NCBI GenBank assembly: GCA_019925095.2
Contig: CM034392.1
Location: 13,473,887-13,537,886 of the forward strand
Direction: 5' to 3'
Origin: Dendrolimus kikuchii
Lineage: Eukaryota > Arthropoda > Insecta > Lepidoptera > Lasiocampidae
DNA length: 64,000 nucleotides
Every line of letters begins with the position of its first letter. The first letter of the stretch is position 1. Below the pieces are notes generated by a model that was given only the letters and a program-made list of their open reading frames with translations, was not told where the DNA came from and did no database searches. A program made the translations under genes and the position numbers. Shown here piece by piece: positions 62,655 to 64,000 of the stretch.

Positions 62655-62732
62655 AAACAGACAAATATATTTTATTCCGGAAACTATCCCATTTTTCGGG
62701 ATAAAAAGTATCCTATGGTCATCCTCGGCTTC

Positions 62733-62820
<88 letters not shown>

Positions 62821-62930
62821 TGAGTTTCAGCCAAATCGGTTTTGTAGTTTTTCCGTGAAAACGGAACAGACAGACAGAGAGACAGACAGAGTTACTTTCG
62901 CATTTATAATATTAATAGGGATTAATTAAT
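62655..62930 (+). repeat. Dispersed lepidopteran repeat with (TA)n expansion
   Basis: TTTTTCGGGATAAAAAGTAT, then a TA run of ~85 bp (62735-62819), then CAGCCAAATCGGTTTTGTAG, a CAGACAGA run and TTCGCATTTATAATATTAAT. It is the common interspersed repeat, also seen at 52370. Confidence 0.65.
62735..62819. repeat. (TA)n microsatellite
   Basis: An uninterrupted ~85-bp TA run inside the dispersed repeat, the longest of three such runs in the window. Confidence 0.95.
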
Positions 62931-64000
62931 TTTAACTCATTGTTATCTGTATGCACTAGCTGAGTGGCTAATGTATTCACGGTTTATTCCAGTGATGTTA
63001 AATTCGAATCCTAGCTGAAAAATATGCAGCACTTAAACAATTTTCCAGAGTTAAAAATGTGAACTAAGGAAAATCTTAAAAATATGGTTGACATCTCCCA
63101 TATCATTAGGTGTATATACTGTATGTATATCATGAAATAATACTTTCTTGGCCCCGCTTTAGTAGCCATTCGTTTCGGGATTGAATTTTGACAGAACGGA
63201 AAGACTACTCTTTAATCTGCCACGAATTTATTTCGTCAAGATTAATACTGATAAAAAGATGTGGCAATGATATATTTTAGAACACAAGCTAGCATATATA
63301 AATTATATGTGTACGCTTAATTGACATAACGGAAATTGATTTATTATGATGCTACTTTCACGTACATCAAGAATTAACCAATCAAATAACGACATCATGC
63401 TCTCCATCCTAGTATTATAAAATGAGACCAATGTGTTTGGACTTGTAAACATTAATGTATTTAAAGTATGAACATTGAACCCTGCATTCAGATTAAATTC
63501 AGATACAATTGGAGGAAATTCGGCCAAGTGCGTACCAGATATCTCATCCCCTCTGTACCATCCCAATATGCCGCCCTATCGCAACTTCTCTATGCAACTC
63601 AGTGAAGGATTTCATAGATGTGACGAACATCTATTATTCTTGTCATTCAATTAAAGAACCATTCATTATCTCTGAAAATTGGCAAGTTTTATTGTCATGA
63701 GTTTTTACTGAATTTTTCATCGCATAGCCCTACTCTTCAAAAGTTAGAAATGGGGTAGCATTTATTTAAATGACGTACCTACTTTACCTATTCACTAACA
63801 TATTTATAAAAGTTACTATACGGTGTAAAACAAAGGCATTGACTTTGTAATTGTAGTTTTGTTAAGTTAAAATTAGGAACTATGTGCAAGTTTGGCAATA
63901 AAAATTGAATAGTAAACTAAATAAAAACGGATCATAATAAAAAGTATCTAAAAAGCCAGTAAAATGACTTTCTGGGTATTGACCAGCTTGTAAATATTCT
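62931..64000. other. Window end, no feature seen
   Basis: AT-rich. Short ORFs at 63303-63566 and 63509-63700 overlap on opposite strands and show no motif. Confidence 0.4.

Overview
This is a eukaryotic, AT-rich, intron-bearing window, very probably from a moth or butterfly (Lepidoptera). The basis is the repeat set: R1-, CR1/Jockey- and RTE-type LINEs, RTE tails ending in GATGAT or TATG units, tRNA-derived SINEs, maT and mariner elements, and hAT and TTAA MITEs. No bacterial gene, rRNA, intact tRNA or CRISPR array is seen.

Three host genes are recognised, all on the minus strand. (1) 23-7420 is the 5' part of an immunoglobulin-superfamily surface protein, sidestep-like, with three exons; it continues past position 1. 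(2) 15129-19961 is a complete four-exon gene for a 211-aa protein with an N-terminal SAM domain and a C-terminal membrane anchor. That architecture recalls the Gasz/Daedalus mitochondrial piRNA adaptors. (3) 24582-57805 is a complete nine-exon gene for a 761-aa secreted M14 metallocarboxypeptidase-like protein. It has a signal peptide, a Thr/Arg/Pro repeat region, a linker, a propeptide and a peptidase domain. Every exon junction keeps frame with GT-AG sites. The peptidase domain keeps all three zinc ligands but has lost the equivalents of Arg127, Asn144, Tyr248 and Glu270, so it is predicted to be inactive.

Most of the rest is transposon sequence, often nested and often with readable target-site duplications (TSDs). 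From left to right: an R1-clade LINE with a 16-bp TSD in the Ig gene intron, and a scrambled copia fragment (6.1-6.7 kb). Next come a fold-back element split by a truncated LINE with a 12-bp TSD (7.8-9.7 kb) and a CR1/Jockey-like LINE split by a SINE and by an RTE copy with a 9-bp TSD (10.7-14.7 kb). The SAM gene region carries a Tc1-like element with very long inverted repeats and two hAT elements, one with a perfect 8-bp TSD 146 bp from the start codon. A TTAA MITE and a solo LTR lie between the SAM and carboxypeptidase genes. The carboxypeptidase introns hold two maT (DD37D) elements, a mariner (DD34D) split by a SINE, and a 3.26-kb hAT element that contains a LINE.

One SINE-like family occurs throughout. 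Its last ~85 bp match the 3' end of the LINE at 42.7-45.0 kb, which points to a LINE-SINE mobilisation pair. The region upstream of the carboxypeptidase gene (57.8-64 kb) holds only repeats and weak, unrecognised ORFs.
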